Assembly: GCA_014729615.1 (NCBI GenBank)
Contig: WJJQ01000031.1
Span: forward strand, 1-6,562
DNA from: Candidatus Peregrinibacteria bacterium
GTDB lineage: Bacteria > Patescibacteriota > Gracilibacteria > UBA1369
Length of the DNA stretch: 6,562 nt
Direction of reading: 5' to 3'
A program made the position numbers and the translations under genes. Under the pieces are notes generated by a model. It was not told where the DNA came from, did not search any database, and saw only the letters and a program-made list of their open reading frames with translations. Positions 5,538 through 6,562 of the stretch are shown in pieces. Within the stretch, counting starts at the first letter, position 1, and each line of letters opens with the position of its first letter.

Positions 5538-6562
5538 CTAACGCTTTTCAACTTCCACTCCTTTAAAATAATATTTAATTATGTCCTGATAGCTTTTTCC
5601 TTGCTCGGCCCAATATTTAGATCCGCATCCACTTAAACCGACTCCATGACCGGCGGGCGTTAATCCTTCACAGCCCGGATCCTTTACTCCCACCAAATAA
5701 GGCGTGTGCGTCCAGCCCCAAACTTCGAGAGCGCTTTTTGTGGCGCCCGCGTTTGTACTGTGATACGGCGTTTTTATTACTTTGTCGTTATAAGTGACTA
5801 CCATTCCTTCGGTATCTTTAACCGCTTTAACACCGGTCGGATTGCGCTTTTCAAAGCCATAACCCAAATATTTTTGCGACCGCTCGGGATCATCACTTAA
5901 ATGAAATGGGGCACCCGGAAATTTTTCGTCCTGAGTCATGTAATAAAGTGCATATGAACGGGCCAGAACTATTACCGCTTTGATTTTCTCATTTGGATCG
6001 GTTGCAGCAATTTCGGCTAATCCATACAGATAATCTTCCAGTGGCAGTTCATTTACCACAACCAAATCATCATTATATTCATGCACTTCAAGTGTTCCTT
6101 TGTAAATATTGTCGTTTAGTTCGGGCTTCCATGAAGGTCTGTTTTCATAATTGGAAATCATTAAATAAGAATTCCCTTCCGGCACGAATTTTGGAGGTTC
6201 ACTTAATAAAAACGACATGCCGGATCCGGCCACTTTAAATGACCTTCCTTCTTTCACCACTTGCGTTAAATCGCCGGCATTGAAGGTGGCTTTTTCTTTT
6301 CCTCCGGCAATTAATTTGTATTTCCCGGTGGCGGTAATCATGGGGTCACCCTGAAAACTCAATCCGATTCTTATTAAATCATTTGTACCGGCCTGTGTTG
6401 TTTTAGTAAATGGAATTATTGGGACCGTAACGTTTAATCCTTGTTGTGCCTGACCAACTCGTATAAAAAGAGTAATCGGCTCAAGGAACAAACTTTCACC
6501 CGCTACTCCCGGTTTTAAAACTATGCGGAACGTTCCTTGTTTTTCGGGAGCCGTGACAGTCA
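5538..6562 (-). CDS. SpoIID/LytB-domain cell-wall protein (5' partial)
   Basis: SpoIID-family enzymes are lytic transglycosylases that cut peptidoglycan strands stripped of stem peptides; the protein is expected to act outside the membrane. The frame is open to the window edge, so the N-terminus is missing; residues here are counted from the TTG at 6491. Visible family marks are NELPLEDYLYGLAE (147-160), EKIKAVIVLARSYALYY (168-184), PYHSTNAG (242-249), GHGVGLSGCG (281-290) and the closing IIKYYFKGVEV (304-314). E160 aligns with the catalytic Glu of SpoIID if two residues are missing before it. The usual SQYGA after GHGVG is SGCGS here. The region 1-140 contains beta-rich sequence; the piece before residue 35 (APEKQGTFRIVL onwards, ending LFIRV) resembles the last strands of an Ig-like surface domain, but this is weak. 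First gene of the cluster that continues to tsaB and rsmI. Confidence 0.88.
   Translation of the reverse strand, partial: TVTAPEKQGTFRIVLKPGVAGESLFLEPITLFIRVGQAQQGLNVTVPIIPFTKTTQAGTNDLIRIGLSFQGDPMITATGKYKLIAGGKEKATFNAGDLTQVVKEGRSFKVAGSGMSFLLSEPPKFVPEGNSYLMISNYENRPSWKPELNDNIYKGTLEVHEYNDDLVVVNELPLEDYLYGLAEIAATDPNEKIKAVIVLARSYALYYMTQDEKFPGAPFHLSDDPERSQKYLGYGFEKRNPTGVKAVKDTEGMVVTYNDKVIKTPYHSTNAGATKSALEVWGWTHTPYLVGVKDPGCEGLTPAGHGVGLSGCGSKYWAEQGKSYQDIIKYYFKGVEVEKR

Noticed and set aside
1..6562. UGA recoded as glycine (as in Gracilibacteria/Absconditabacteria), because no gene ends in TGA
   Set aside because: The genes are full length under the standard code and encode Gly with GGN; recoded genomes would show in-frame TGA. 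Seven stops are too few to make the absence of TGA significant.

Overview
The window holds seven protein-coding regions, two of them cut by the window edges. It suggests a poorly sampled bacterium with a reduced, low-to-medium GC genome, possibly of the Patescibacteria/CPR type. The basis is weak but consistent: almost no Shine-Dalgarno sequences, starts lying close to -10-like boxes, a short RsmI without a C-terminal helix-turn-helix domain, a SpoIID-like protein in a non-Bacillus setting, and small orphan membrane proteins. All seven genes stop at TAA or TAG, and no UGA recoding is needed to keep the frames open.

Layout. Positions 2-1975 (+) encode a membrane-bound CHASE2-class III nucleotide cyclase with a C-terminal TPR-like tail; its N-terminus lies outside the window. 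It converges, with 3 bp between stop codons, on an orphan single-pass membrane protein (1979-2689, -) that has its own promoter. A compositionally foreign stretch follows, about 2809-3759. It contains about 200 nt of hairpin-rich untranslated sequence, a GC-rich gene for an exported, C-terminally anchored protein with no good start codon (3023-3664, +), and a symmetric terminator. The right part of the window is a minus-strand cluster reading SpoIID/LytB-domain protein (cut at 6562), small basic protein, tsaB, rsmI, with gaps of 44, 18 and 0 bp. This probably forms one transcript, ending at the same symmetric terminator.

How the genes work together. TsaB (t6A37 modification of tRNA) and RsmI (2'-O-methylation of 16S rRNA C1402) both serve decoding fidelity. 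The SpoIID-like protein acts on cell-wall glycan. The cyclase would make a cyclic nucleotide, probably cAMP, in response to an extracytoplasmic signal; no effector is visible.

Most unusual observation: a 33-bp segment from inside rsmI (3990-4022) occurs again, inverted and 29/33 identical, just beyond the 3' end of rsmI (3727-3759). A weaker copy in the opposite orientation sits at the left edge of the GC-rich stretch (about 2810-2833). This could be the scar of an insertion, a small invertible switch at rsmI, or an assembly/amplification chimera. The sequence alone cannot decide.
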